Shown: positions 43,250 to 51,898 of the stretch, in pieces | How the letters are laid out: every line of letters starts with the position of its first letter | How positions within the stretch are numbered: position 1 is the stretch's first letter | NCBI GenBank assembly: GCA_964615365.1 | Contig: CAZTOU010000024.1 | Span: 1-64,000, forward strand | DNA from: CAVXZE01 sp964615365 | GTDB taxonomy: Bacteria > Myxococcota_A > UBA9160 > UBA6930 | DNA length: 64,000 nucleotides | Direction of reading: 5' to 3' | Position numbers and translations under genes: made by a program | The notes under the pieces: generated by a model | Seen by the model: only the letters and a program-made list of their open reading frames with translations | Told to the model about the DNA's origin: nothing | The model's database searches: none

Positions 43250-43867
43250 ATGCGCGTGCTGATGTCGCTTCGATGGGCGGATCTCCGGGAGGCGATGGCG
43301 GGTCTCGCCTCCGTCGTCCGGACCCTGGGGATCGTCGGTGGCCTCCGGGCGATGGCCTTTGCGACCCGCCGCCACGCGGCGGCCCTGTGGAGAGGCGAGG
43401 GGTGCCATCCGGAAGCGGGGAAGCGCCGCATCTGGTTCAAGCTGCACTACCTGGCGGGGGTCTACGCGTTCCTCGAGGCTCGGTATCCGGAGCAGGCGAT
43501 CGAGCTCTTCGATGCGATCGTCACTGGCCCGACCCTCGCCTTCATCAGCAACGTCATCCCCCCGGCCGATCGTCTCACCAAGGAGCTGGTGCTGGGCCAG
43601 CTCTGGCCGGAGATGATCCGGCGTGACTACAACATCGAGGCGGAGGCGGTGACGGGGAACGGGAATTCCGCATCGCTTCGAGTCCGTCGCTGCTTCATCA
43701 ACGAGGTGGTTCGGGACGTCGGCCTGATGCCGGTGGCGGACCGGATCTGTGGCGGCGACTTCGTCTTCTGGGATGGCTACCACCCGAACGTCGTCTTCTC
43801 CCGTACCCGGACGCTGCTCCGCGGAGATTCAATTTGCGATCATACGCTCACGTGGAAGGATCAATGA
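43250..43867 (+). CDS. L-2-amino-thiazoline-4-carboxylate (ATC) hydrolase-like protein
   Basis: A 205-residue protein matching the ATC-hydrolase family pattern at its C terminus: a Cys helix (RRCFINEVVRDVGLMPVADRIC), GDFVFWDGYHPNVVFSRTRT, then LRGDSICDHTLTW. The founding enzyme opens the thiazoline ring of ATC to N-carbamoylcysteine; most family members have unknown substrates. It overlaps the amidohydrolase start (ATGA), so the two are coupled and may hydrolyse successive amide bonds. ATG 43250. Confidence 0.7.
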   Translation: MRVLMSLRWADLREAMAGLASVVRTLGIVGGLRAMAFATRRHAAALWRGEGCHPEAGKRRIWFKLHYLAGVYAFLEARYPEQAIELFDAIVTGPTLAFISNVIPPADRLTKELVLGQLWPEMIRRDYNIEAEAVTGNGNSASLRVRRCFINEVVRDVGLMPVADRICGGDFVFWDGYHPNVVFSRTRTLLRGDSICDHTLTWKDQ

Positions 43868-45396
43868 TGACGGACCGCGAAGAGCACTGGTGCGAGATGG
43901 ATCGGCGCGACTTCCTCCGGGGGGCCGCGGCAGTGGGCGGCGGACTCCTGGCCGGGAGCGCGCTCTCTTCCCTCCCCGAGCCAGTGTACGCCGCCGACTG
44001 GGCCCCCGTCTCGTTCGAGAAGCTGGTGCTCTACAACTGCGCGATCTTCGACGGCAGCGGGAGCCCGCTCCAGAAGGACCGGATGGTCGTCATCGAGGAC
44101 AGAAAGATCCGCGCCGTCGAGCCGCGGGGCGACCTCGCCGGCTACGCCTCCTACCAGACCGTGGACCTCGGCGGCAGGACCCTCCTCCCCGGTCTGATCG
44201 ACAACCACGTCCACATCACCGTCCCCTTCATCACTCGCGTGTCCCTGGGTGCCCTCACCCAGATGAACCGGCAGATCGCCCTCAACTTCAGAAACTGCGT
44301 CATGGGCGGGGTCACCACCGTCCGGGACGTGGGAGCGTTCCCCGGCAAGATGCACAAGTTCCGGGCCATGGCGGACGCCAACGAGATCCCCGGCCCTCGC
44401 GTGATCAGCTCGCTCTCGCCGATCGCCGCGCGAGAGGGCGACGAGTTCGGCGCGCCGGGTCACGCCCCCTATTTCACGAACCCGGTCGTCAAGTGGATCC
44501 TGGGTGGCAACTACGCCGAGCGGCCTCGAAACGTGGAGGAGATCGAGGAGTGCTGCGACCGGATGATCGCGCTCGGCGCCCAGTGGCTGAAGACCCTCCA
44601 CCAGGAGCACACCTACAGCTACTACCCCCGCAAGCTCCCCAATCACAGCGACGAGGGCTACCGGGCGATCCTCGCAAAGGGCAGGGAGGCCGGGATCAAG
44701 TGCGCCCTGCACGAGCCCCTGGTGAGCGGCTTCCAGAAGGGGGTCGAGCTCGGCTTCCACACCCTGGAGCACACGCCCACGGACGCGGTGATCCCCGATC
44801 GGGACATCGAGAAGTTCATGGAGCAGGGGATGGCCATCATGCCCACCATGGTGGTGCAGGGAGACGTGCTGATCACCGACGAGCTGCTCGAACTTCTGGA
44901 GACGCGAGGGGAGGAGTATCTGGTGCCGGCATCCCGCGAGCAGATCACGGCCCAGGTCAAGGAGCTCAAGGCTCTCCAGGGCAGGGAGCTCAGCGAAGAC
45001 GAGCAGCGAGCCATGCACTACGAGCCGCGGTACTCCGCGGACATGTTCGTCAACGTCGCGGCGAACGTGAAGAAGCTCCACCGGATGGGCGCCGACGTGG
45101 GCATCGGTACCGACATCGGCAACCCCTCCACCCAATTCTTCGGCCGCTACACCGACGAGTTCAAACACTTCGCCGCCCTCGGCATCCCGAACGCCGACAT
45201 CCTGCATCGAGCGACTTCGCTGAACGCGCGGATCATCGACATGCAGGACCGCATCGGCTCGATCGAGAAGGGGAAGGATGCCGACCTGATCGCCGTGCAG
45301 GGCGATCCGCTGGTGGACCTGGAGGCGATGGACCGCGTCGACCTGGTCATGAAGGGAGGCGTCTTCGTGAAGAGCGAGGGCGTGGAGCTGGGCTGA
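43864..45396 (+). CDS. Tat-exported metal-dependent amidohydrolase
   Basis: A 510-residue amidohydrolase with a Tat signal (DRRDFLRGAAAVGGG, residues 15-30). The metal site is read from LLPGLIDNHVHIT near residue 118, CALHEPLVSG and FHTLEHTPTDA near 285-305, and VGIGTDIGN near 415. The family hydrolyses cyclic or linear amides and ureas. Export means it acts in the periplasm while the coupled ATC-hydrolase-like protein lacks a signal, which is odd for a shared pathway. ATG 43864 overlaps the upstream stop. Its 3-prime 50 bases overlap the convergent HNH gene. Confidence 0.88.
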   Translation: MMTDREEHWCEMDRRDFLRGAAAVGGGLLAGSALSSLPEPVYAADWAPVSFEKLVLYNCAIFDGSGSPLQKDRMVVIEDRKIRAVEPRGDLAGYASYQTVDLGGRTLLPGLIDNHVHITVPFITRVSLGALTQMNRQIALNFRNCVMGGVTTVRDVGAFPGKMHKFRAMADANEIPGPRVISSLSPIAAREGDEFGAPGHAPYFTNPVVKWILGGNYAERPRNVEEIEECCDRMIALGAQWLKTLHQEHTYSYYPRKLPNHSDEGYRAILAKGREAGIKCALHEPLVSGFQKGVELGFHTLEHTPTDAVIPDRDIEKFMEQGMAIMPTMVVQGDVLITDELLELLETRGEEYLVPASREQITAQVKELKALQGRELSEDEQRAMHYEPRYSADMFVNVAANVKKLHRMGADVGIGTDIGNPSTQFFGRYTDEFKHFAALGIPNADILHRATSLNARIIDMQDRIGSIEKGKDADLIAVQGDPLVDLEAMDRVDLVMKGGVFVKSEGVELG

Positions 45397-47311
45397 GCCG
45401 GTCGCACCCGTCGTAGCGGAGCAGGGCAGGCGCTCCCCGTTTCTGTCGCAGCCCCAGCTCGAAGCGCAGATGCCGCGGCGCCCGGCCGCGCAGCCGCAGC
45501 CGCGCCGGGCCCGCGTGGACCGCGCGCAGATGGTGCCAGGCGCAGAGCGTGGTGCGGTTGCTCTCGGCGTCGGTGCCCCCGGCCGAGCGGAAGCGGATGT
45601 GGTGATCGTGCAGCTCGCGGTACGAAGAGCAGCCGGGCACCGTGCACCGCCAGCCGTCGCGGGCAAAGACGCGGTGCGCAGCGCGCATCTCTTTTCCTGT
45701 GTCGGAAGTCCAAGCCTCGAATGCGTGCTCCAGCATCGCGTCCAAGGCCTCGCCCTCGCTTGGGATGCGCCCCGTGCGGCGCTCGATGTGGCGGCGCTCC
45801 GTGCGGAGGACCGCGCGAAAGAGCCGCGCCACGTCGCGCGGGCCGTTCCAGAAGATCCGGCAGGTCTCTCCGGTGTGCGTGGGTTTCGCACCCGTTTGCC
45901 GCTCGCGGCCCTCACGCCCAGACTCATCGCCGGCCTCGTCATCCGCGCCGCCCTCGCCCCCGTCCTCGTCGTCTTCTTCCTCTTCGCCGCGAGCGTCCGC
46001 GGGGAGCCCCGCCGTCTCCTCGAAGCGCTCCGGATCCGTCGCGTGAAGGACGAGTGCTCGCTCCACGTCCTCCTGGAGGCGGCGCGCCGTCACCCGACAG
46101 GCCCAGTCGATCCAGCAGCGCTGGCGCGTCGCAGCGATCGCCAGCAGCGGAACCAGGGTGTGGGCCTGAACCCAGGAGAGCCTCCCATCGCGGTAGGCAT
46201 CCCGGAGCAGCCGCGCCCTCCGCCCCGCGCGCTCCAGCCGGAGGAGCGCACGCGCCTTGCGCGGCGAGATCCCGAGCCACTCGCGCGCGTACTCATCCAT
46301 CGAGGCGAAGCCGGCCGTGCGGTGGAGGCGCCCCTCTGCGATGCGCAGCAGCAGCGGGCCCATCTCCGCCTCCAGTCGCTGCTCGAGCGCCACCGCGCGG
46401 CGCAGGCGTTGGTCGAGATCGAACGCATCGGCGTGCTCGAGACCGGCCACCAGCGGTGCGAGAAAGGGCGGCAGCTCCACGCCCGGTGCACGCGGTGCAG
46501 GTGTCGAATCCGAGGAGGGCCTCTCGAGAGGGGAAGGCGACCCCCGCACTCGCCCCAGCTCCGCGCACCCGTTTGCCGCTCGCTCCCGTTCGGCCGCATC
46601 CACTTGCACGCCGCTCGAAGCAAGCTCCCGAGGTGCTGCGCGCGGCGATGGCTCGGGCTCCACCTGGAGTGGCAGGGCAGAGAGCACCTCCGCGGCGATC
46701 GCCTCCATGCAGCCCCAGACCGGGAGCGCCTCCCCGGCCACCCGCCGCGCGAGCTGCCGTGCGCGCCACCACTTCGCCCGCACGGCGGGTGTGCAGCGGA
46801 GCTGAATGGTCTCGCGTTCCTCCTCGATCGCCCCGTCTTCGTCTGTGGCGGCGGCGGATTCGAGCGCCCCCGCGTCCACCGCGCGCACCTCGCGGGAGAG
46901 CTCGCGCGCCGTCTTCTCGCGCGCAAAGGAGACCCAGAGCGCCTCGTCATCGGCGCACGCGGCGCGGCAGAGAAGACGCGCCTTCGTCCAGGTGAGCTCG
47001 CCCTCCACGAGAGCCGTCTCGATACGCGGAAGCCCCGCCAGCGCGGCATCCACGCGAGCCAGATCCTGCAGCGAACGCGCCGAATGCCCGGCGCGCTCCA
47101 CGGCGTAGTCGCGCAAGCGCGCGAAGCCGAGCCGCTCCCACGAGCGCGCCCTCACGAGTTGACCCGCCACCGCAGCCAGCGCCCGCCGCAGCGGCCCGCG
47201 CGCGGCGACCAGTGCTCTCAGCTCGGCGTGCGGATCAGCCCGGGCCGGACGGACTCGATCCCGCGAGCTGGCTGCGGGAGAAACCGCAGCCACGGCACCC
47301 ACCAGCGCCAC
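45347..47311 (-). CDS. DUF222-type HNH endonuclease protein with internal duplication
   Basis: A 654-residue protein. Two related helical blocks, around residues 60-120 (GFARLRDYAVERAGHS, LTWTKARLL) and 335-400 (GFASMDEYAREWLGIS, LSWVQAHTL), show internal duplication typical of DUF222. An acidic linker (EEEEDDEDGGEGG) leads to a C-terminal HNH domain, CTVPGCSSYRELHDHHI then LCAWHH, with both Cys and His ligands. Such proteins are common, multicopy and of unproven role, possibly mobile or defensive. GTG start. Confidence 0.82.
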   Translation of the reverse strand: MALVGAVAAVSPAASSRDRVRPARADPHAELRALVAARGPLRRALAAVAGQLVRARSWERLGFARLRDYAVERAGHSARSLQDLARVDAALAGLPRIETALVEGELTWTKARLLCRAACADDEALWVSFAREKTARELSREVRAVDAGALESAAATDEDGAIEEERETIQLRCTPAVRAKWWRARQLARRVAGEALPVWGCMEAIAAEVLSALPLQVEPEPSPRAAPRELASSGVQVDAAERERAANGCAELGRVRGSPSPLERPSSDSTPAPRAPGVELPPFLAPLVAGLEHADAFDLDQRLRRAVALEQRLEAEMGPLLLRIAEGRLHRTAGFASMDEYAREWLGISPRKARALLRLERAGRRARLLRDAYRDGRLSWVQAHTLVPLLAIAATRQRCWIDWACRVTARRLQEDVERALVLHATDPERFEETAGLPADARGEEEEDDEDGGEGGADDEAGDESGREGRERQTGAKPTHTGETCRIFWNGPRDVARLFRAVLRTERRHIERRTGRIPSEGEALDAMLEHAFEAWTSDTGKEMRAAHRVFARDGWRCTVPGCSSYRELHDHHIRFRSAGGTDAESNRTTLCAWHHLRAVHAGPARLRLRGRAPRHLRFELGLRQKRGAPALLRYDGCDRLSPAPRPRSSRRRLPS

Positions 47312-47380
47312 AAAACCGACCTCTTTCGGGACCGCGGGGCGAGGATCGATTCGACAGTAGCAGGATAGGCGAAAAAAAGA

Positions 47381-47398
47381 CGAAAGTCAAGCGGCTTC
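47381..47398. repeat. Short shared motif copy 1
   Basis: CGAAAGTCAAGCGGCTTC matches 49633-49650 at 17 of 18 bases. Both copies are intergenic and A/G-rich, in the accessory stretch around the HNH and toxin-antitoxin genes. Confidence 0.45.
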
Positions 47399-47442
47399 TC
47401 CGACGAAAAGAGAGGCGCCGGCCGACGTGCCGCGCTCCCAGC

Positions 47443-48147
47443 CTAGTAGACGATCTCCATCGGCAAGCCGCAGGGGTCGATCGGAGGGCGTTCGGGGAGA
47501 GAACGGCTCACGCGCCGCAGGATGCGTTCAGCCGACCAGAGCGCCGCGAATGCGTCGAGGATGTCGTCGTCCCCCACATCCGTCTTCTTGGGGAACTGAC
47601 TGCGAACCTGCTCGTACGCCTCCGGCCCGAAGAACTGGTTGACCAGCCGGCGGCGCTCCTCGCGCCCCTCGGGCGAACTCTTCTTGAATCGCATCGCTGC
47701 CCCATTCCACGCCTTGAAGCTGACCTCCGGGTGCACCTCGCGGACGCGTCTTCGAAGCGGAGCACGAGTTCGAAGCTCCTCGTCCACTTCTCGGATCTTG
47801 CTCACGATCCCCCACGCCTGTTTCGACATGCGCTTGCCTTCCACGCAACTCCGGATCGCGCAGGCCTCTTCCCAGCTGCGGGCCGCAAGCACTTTTCGGA
47901 TCGGGGCAGGGAAGACACTGCTCGCGCGCGGTGGCCCGAGAAACCGCCTCGCTTCGCGATCGCAGGCACGGGGGCCGGAGTCGGTCAAACCAATCGGAAC
48001 GTCGATGGCGATCAGGTCCGGAGAGGGCCTCTGTGAGAGAAGCGCTCGCGCGGAATCGACGCACGCACTCGCGATCTCCCGCGAGCCGAGCTCCCGCGTC
48101 ACACAAACCCATCCAGCTCTGCACCCATCCACACCGGCAGCGAGCAT
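47443..48147 (-). CDS. DUF429 family protein
   Basis: A 234-residue protein with an RNase-H-like nuclease-fold pattern: AAGVDGCRAGWVCV at the N terminus, DLIAIDVPIGLTDSGPRACD near residue 60, SSVFPAPIRKVL, EVHPEVSFKAWNG, and DDILDAFAALWSA near the C terminus. The acidic residues in these motifs suit metal binding, but no member activity is firmly known to me. ATG 48147 puts the first strand at the start; an upstream in-frame start adds 18 unlike residues. Confidence 0.75.
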   Translation of the reverse strand: MLAAGVDGCRAGWVCVTRELGSREIASACVDSARALLSQRPSPDLIAIDVPIGLTDSGPRACDREARRFLGPPRASSVFPAPIRKVLAARSWEEACAIRSCVEGKRMSKQAWGIVSKIREVDEELRTRAPLRRRVREVHPEVSFKAWNGAAMRFKKSSPEGREERRRLVNQFFGPEAYEQVRSQFPKKTDVGDDDILDAFAALWSAERILRRVSRSLPERPPIDPCGLPMEIVY

Positions 48148-48306
48148 TGCCAGGATCTTCGCGCGCCCGGTGCCGCGGGGCAAACCGGTCCATGAGCCCA
48201 TTGCTCGAGCACGGCTTCCCTGCAGCGGCAGCTGCTTCTCTTGAATGGAGCGCTCCCCGCCCGAACGGCTGCAGGCCGGCCTCTGGCGCGGTATTCGGCC
48301 GTGGGT

Positions 48307-48972
48307 TCACACGACCCGATACCCGAGACGCGCGGCGGCGTTCACGATCGGGATGAAGAGGGGCGGCTCTGCCAGGGCTCGGTGGAATCGCAGATGCACG
48401 GGAACCGCCGACACAGCGCGCTCGAAGAGTGCAACCGCGGGGCGATTCGCGTCCATCGAAGACGGGTAGAAGAGCCCGTTGATCCCCGGATAGGCTTCGT
48501 AGATCACCCGCGCCCAGCGCCTTGCCCGCGCGCGCTGCGCCGTATTGATGGCCATCGACGCGCCAGCCCGAGTCGGCCAATTCCCCGCCAGATCCAGAAG
48601 CTCGAGTGGGGAATCGAGGGCGAACGACACCAGCCACGGATCATTCCGTCTCCTGTCCACCACGCGCGTCTCTTGGAATACCTCCGCAAGGCACGTCGGC
48701 CCACAAAGGGCTGCGTACAGAATCATCCGCTCCTGGACACGGGGCGGCGGGTCATGGTGGTCGAACCTGCCGGTGGACACGGGCCCAAAGGAACGGAACT
48801 GATTCCAGGCTGTGGAATGCGGGCCCCTGCGGAAGTAGATCCGCCAGAGCTCCGTGCCGGCCGGGAGGTGTTTGACGTCGGGGAGGACACGGGCTGCAAG
48901 ACTGGCTGCGGACGGCGGCTCGGGGAACTTCGCCAAGGAAGACTCAGAGGCCCTCGGCCAGGCTGGCCACAT
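48307..48972 (-). CDS. RES-domain toxin (NAD+-degrading type)
   Basis: A 221-residue RES-domain protein. GTELWRIYFRRGPHS carries the conserved Arg, YAALCGPTCLAEVFQET the central Tyr and Glu, and GLFYPSSMDANRPAVALFE the C-terminal part of the domain. Characterised RES toxins deplete NAD+ and share a fold with ADP-ribosyltransferases. It overlaps the upstream antitoxin-like gene by 29 bases, the usual antitoxin-first order. Confidence 0.82.
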   Translation of the reverse strand: MWPAWPRASESSLAKFPEPPSAASLAARVLPDVKHLPAGTELWRIYFRRGPHSTAWNQFRSFGPVSTGRFDHHDPPPRVQERMILYAALCGPTCLAEVFQETRVVDRRRNDPWLVSFALDSPLELLDLAGNWPTRAGASMAINTAQRARARRWARVIYEAYPGINGLFYPSSMDANRPAVALFERAVSAVPVHLRFHRALAEPPLFIPIVNAAARLGYRVV

Positions 48973-49534
48973 CCTTCGGAGAATGGCCCGAAACCAGCCA
49001 GTCGCGCGGACTCACGGGCTGCCCGTCGCCCCCGTCCACGACCAGGTCAGGATTCGGGGACAGGAACCAGCGGGCCACCGCGACCGGGCTCAAGCTCGGG
49101 TCGAGGTGAGGGACGATCTGACTGATCCCGGGAACTTCGGTCTCTCCCGAAAACTGGAAGCGCGGCAGAAGCCATTCCCCACGTCGCTTGACACCGAACA
49201 GACTGCATGGGTGGCCCGTCAGACGCTGCCGGATCCGGCTGGGATCCACGCCGAGCATCGCAGCAGCCTGCTTCGTCGAGAGCGCAGTGGCGATGAGCGC
49301 GCTGAAATCCAGTGCGGAGCGGAATACCGGATCGTCGCGCCCAAGGGCCTCGCGCGTCGTCGAGAATCCTCCGCGGCGCAGCACTTCGAGCTCTTCGGGC
49401 GGCAGCTCCAGCTCCGGCTCTGCCCAGAGATCCTTCTCGGCGATCCCCTCGAAAGCCTCGCGGACGAGAGCGAGGAACTCCCCTTCGCCCATCTCGACGC
49501 CCTGCTCGTGCAGATACTCTCTCAGGAATTCCAT
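48944..49534 (-). CDS. Xre/MbcA/ParS-type antitoxin partner of the RES toxin
   Basis: A 196-residue protein. The middle has a helix-turn-helix-like STKQAAAMLGVDPSRIRQRLTG. The C terminus (SPVAVARWFLSPNP, VSPRDWLVSGHSPKDVASLA) matches the toxin-binding tail of antitoxins paired with RES toxins. The N-terminal 90 residues are acidic and longer than in the compact antitoxins. It probably represses its own promoter; an inverted repeat abuts its start codon. Confidence 0.75.
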   Translation of the reverse strand: MEFLREYLHEQGVEMGEGEFLALVREAFEGIAEKDLWAEPELELPPEELEVLRRGGFSTTREALGRDDPVFRSALDFSALIATALSTKQAAAMLGVDPSRIRQRLTGHPCSLFGVKRRGEWLLPRFQFSGETEVPGISQIVPHLDPSLSPVAVARWFLSPNPDLVVDGGDGQPVSPRDWLVSGHSPKDVASLAEGL

Positions 49535-49567
49535 GAATCCTCACGATAGCATATGCCGTTAGGATTC
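49535..49567 (-). promoter_or_regulatory. Possible antitoxin operator
   Basis: GAATCC (49535-49540) and GGATTC (49562-49567) form an inverted repeat around a central GCATATGC palindrome (49549-49556), directly upstream of the antitoxin ATG. Placement fits autoregulation. Confidence 0.4.
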
Positions 49568-49632
49568 GTTAGCTCTCAGTCAATTCGACCACCCGTGAGG
49601 GCCGCTTGAGAGCAGAAGGTACGAAAACAAAG

Positions 49633-49650
49633 CGAAAGTCAAGAGGCTTC
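49633..49650. repeat. Short shared motif copy 2
   Basis: CGAAAGTCAAGAGGCTTC, one mismatch from 47381-47398. Confidence 0.45.
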
Positions 49651-49675
49651 CGAAGAGAAGACCCCCGAAGACCCC

Positions 49676-49688
49676 GGTGCCAGGCACC
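49676..49688. repeat. REP-like palindrome GGTGCCAGGCACC
   Basis: A perfect odd palindrome (GGTGCC/A/GGCACC). Similar TGCCAGGCA palindromes are dispersed in genomes with REP-associated tyrosine transposases; no transposase is in this window. Confidence 0.4.
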
Positions 49689-49745
49689 CGATCAGAGCCG
49701 GTTACCATGCAGCGGAGCCTCTCACGAGCAGAAGGGAGATCGATC

Positions 49746-50150
49746 ATGAACAAGAGGATCCGCGGAGCGCTCGCGATGACGATCGTCGCGGTCTTGATGA
49801 TCCACGTGGCCACGGGCTGCGGAAGCTCTGGCGGCGAAGGACCCTCTCTGCAGGACATCCCCCGCTACCCCAATGCGACAGCCGGGGAGTCGATGGCGCA
49901 TTCCAGCCCGGGTGGCTTCATGAGCGGGAGCCTCGAACAGTACACGACGACCGACTCCTTCGATGACGTTCTGGAGTTCTACCAGGAGGCCCTCGGCGAG
50001 CACGATCCGGAGTACATGTCCCACACGTCGGAGCTGGGCCGTCAGACTGCCATCTCCATCCGGCGGGAAGGCGGGATGACCACCGTGGCGATTCAGGAGT
50101 TCACCGCCGAAGGCACGGTGAACATCACCTTCATGGCCGTGGGGGGCTGA
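49746..50150 (+). CDS. Small secreted lipoprotein
   Basis: A 134-residue protein with a lipoprotein signal (hydrophobic residues 8-22, lipobox around ATGC) followed by GSSGGEG. The mature part is a small alpha/beta domain (DSFDDVLEFYQEALGE, MTTVAIQEFTAEGTVNITFMAVGG) of unknown function. GGGAG lies upstream of ATG 49746. Its 3-prime 20 bases overlap the convergent lipoprotein gene. Confidence 0.75.
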   Translation: MNKRIRGALAMTIVAVLMIHVATGCGSSGGEGPSLQDIPRYPNATAGESMAHSSPGGFMSGSLEQYTTTDSFDDVLEFYQEALGEHDPEYMSHTSELGRQTAISIRREGGMTTVAIQEFTAEGTVNITFMAVGG

Positions 50151-50877
50151 GACCGGCAGCCGCGTCCGCCCCGCGTCGGCGGTCGCGCTCCCGGGCGAAC
50201 TCGAGGGCCGGCCGCATGACGTTCTCCGCGACGTATCTTCCGAAGGGCTTCCGGATTCTGTTGTGGAAGGGCCGCGTTGCGTTCTCGTCGTAGCCGGTGA
50301 AGACCAGACCGGAAAGGAGTGCGGAGCCGGTAAAGGTGATGGGCGCCATCCACCAGCCGGAACTCGCCCAGAACCCGCGCTCGGTATCGCAGTGCCGCAT
50401 CGAGTAGGTCACGTTCAGCGGGGCGTGACCTACCACTTTTCGAGTCGCCGGATCGTGGATCAGGATGTCCGCGTGCACGTCGGCGAAGTAGAAGTAGCCA
50501 TTCCAAGAGTGTGTGAAGAGCACGAACCCGGGCCAGGTGATGGGGAAATTCCAGCCCGATCCCCTGTATTTCGCACGCGTCGCGATCGAGACCACGACGT
50601 CGGGCTCGAAGCCCGGATGGTATGTATTCCAGCTCCACTCGTCCCGAAGCTCCAGGACAGCGGGATGAGCGACCAGCGCTCCGATCACATGCGCGAAGAA
50701 GGGCCTCGCATCCGCGCCCCCGTGAAACGGCAACACGGCAACGTTCAGCTTTTGGCCATCGGTCGGGGGCAGCCTGTACTGGCGGAGATTCGTCACCCTC
50801 ATCGGGTGCGTGCAGCCGATCGCCAAGAGCATCGCGCAGCCAGTGAGAGCGAGCACCGGGATGCGAAGTGCAGGCAT
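50131..50877 (-). CDS. Lipoprotein of unknown function
   Basis: A 248-residue protein. A signal with lipobox near LLAIGC is followed by THPMRVTNLRQYRLP. The mature domain (KLNVAVLPFHGGADARPF, DVVVSIATRAKYRGSGWNFPITWPGF, FADVHADILIHD) resembles outer-membrane-linked lipoproteins that form a beta-sheet domain; the function is not known. ATG 50877 follows GGGAGG; the upstream in-frame extension is not signal-like. Confidence 0.7.
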   Translation of the reverse strand: MPALRIPVLALTGCAMLLAIGCTHPMRVTNLRQYRLPPTDGQKLNVAVLPFHGGADARPFFAHVIGALVAHPAVLELRDEWSWNTYHPGFEPDVVVSIATRAKYRGSGWNFPITWPGFVLFTHSWNGYFYFADVHADILIHDPATRKVVGHAPLNVTYSMRHCDTERGFWASSGWWMAPITFTGSALLSGLVFTGYDENATRPFHNRIRKPFGRYVAENVMRPALEFARERDRRRGADAAAGLSPPRP

Positions 50878-50990
50878 TTCGTCGGCCTCCCTTCCCTGGA
50901 GCCCGGCCCAGAAGGATCCGGCGATGCTAGGTGAGGTCACTCCCGCGGGCCAATCGAGAAGCGGGGGATCCGGGATCGAACGATCCCTCG

Positions 50991-51632
50991 TCACTCACCC
51001 TTGACGAGCTCGAAGAGCAGCGTCGCCCACTGCACCAGCCCACCGCGCTCCTGGTTGTGCTCCTCGTCCCATCGGTCCAGGGTGCGGAAGCCGGCTCGCT
51101 GGAAGAGCCGCTCCAGCTCCTCCGGCTGCACCCTGCTGAAGTACCGCCCGAACTCATCGCGCCCCTCTTCGTCGATGTCGCTGCGCCGGGTCGGGATCGA
51201 GGCGAGGACGCGCCCCCCGGGCCGCAGCAGGCGGCGCACCGAGACGACCGCGTCGAAGAGTTCGCCCCGGGGCAAATGCTGAAGCACCGCCGCGCAGATC
51301 GCGCCGTCGAGCGGGCTGCCGAGATCCGACAGGTCCGGCAGATCGTCGGGAAGCGAGCCCTCGAGAATGCGCCCGCGCAGCTCGGGGAAGGCGCGAACCG
51401 CCTCGGCCCGCATCTCGGCCACCGGCTCCACTCCGTACGCCTGGTAGCCCTCGGAGACCAGAAAGGCCAGATCACCCCCCGCACCCACACCGATGTCCAG
51501 GATCCGGTCACCCGGATCGAAGGCACGAGCGAAGTACTGCGTCATGCCGGCCACCAGCTCGCGCCCCCTCGCATGACGCCCGGCGATCTCGCTGGCATGG
51601 GCCGCGTACGCCCGGAGCGTGGTCTCGTCCAT
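50991..51632 (-). CDS. Class I SAM-dependent methyltransferase
   Basis: A 213-residue methyltransferase. SAM motif I is ILDIGVGAGGDLAFL near residue 45, followed by AYGVEPVAEM, LDGAICAAVLQHLP and RLLRPGGRVLASIP. The short size and absence of an extra domain suit a small-molecule or lipid substrate, which cannot be identified. ATG 51632. Confidence 0.85.
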   Translation of the reverse strand: MDETTLRAYAAHASEIAGRHARGRELVAGMTQYFARAFDPGDRILDIGVGAGGDLAFLVSEGYQAYGVEPVAEMRAEAVRAFPELRGRILEGSLPDDLPDLSDLGSPLDGAICAAVLQHLPRGELFDAVVSVRRLLRPGGRVLASIPTRRSDIDEEGRDEFGRYFSRVQPEELERLFQRAGFRTLDRWDEEHNQERGGLVQWATLLFELVKGE

Positions 51633-51898
51633 GGGTCAGGAGGATAACGCTCCAGCTCAGGACGCCCGAGCTCTCACAGCCCATATTCTCTGACTTCGAC
51701 CTCCTCCATCGGGAGCACCAGAGCCGGGCCACCCACCCGGCCATGATTGCCCTGGCCTTCGGGGCAGATCTCGCGTTAGCGTGGATCCCCATTCGGCGTT
51801 CTCCCGTGGAGCTCTGCAATCCTGGTTCAACCCATGATCGCGAGAGGGCCCCGGACGGAACACACACCTACTGATCAGAGCCCAAGCGGAGATCGAAC

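Noticed and set aside
51824..51833. tRNA-like T-arm sequence GGTTCAACCC
   Set aside because: No acceptor stem, D-arm or anticodon arm can be formed around it.
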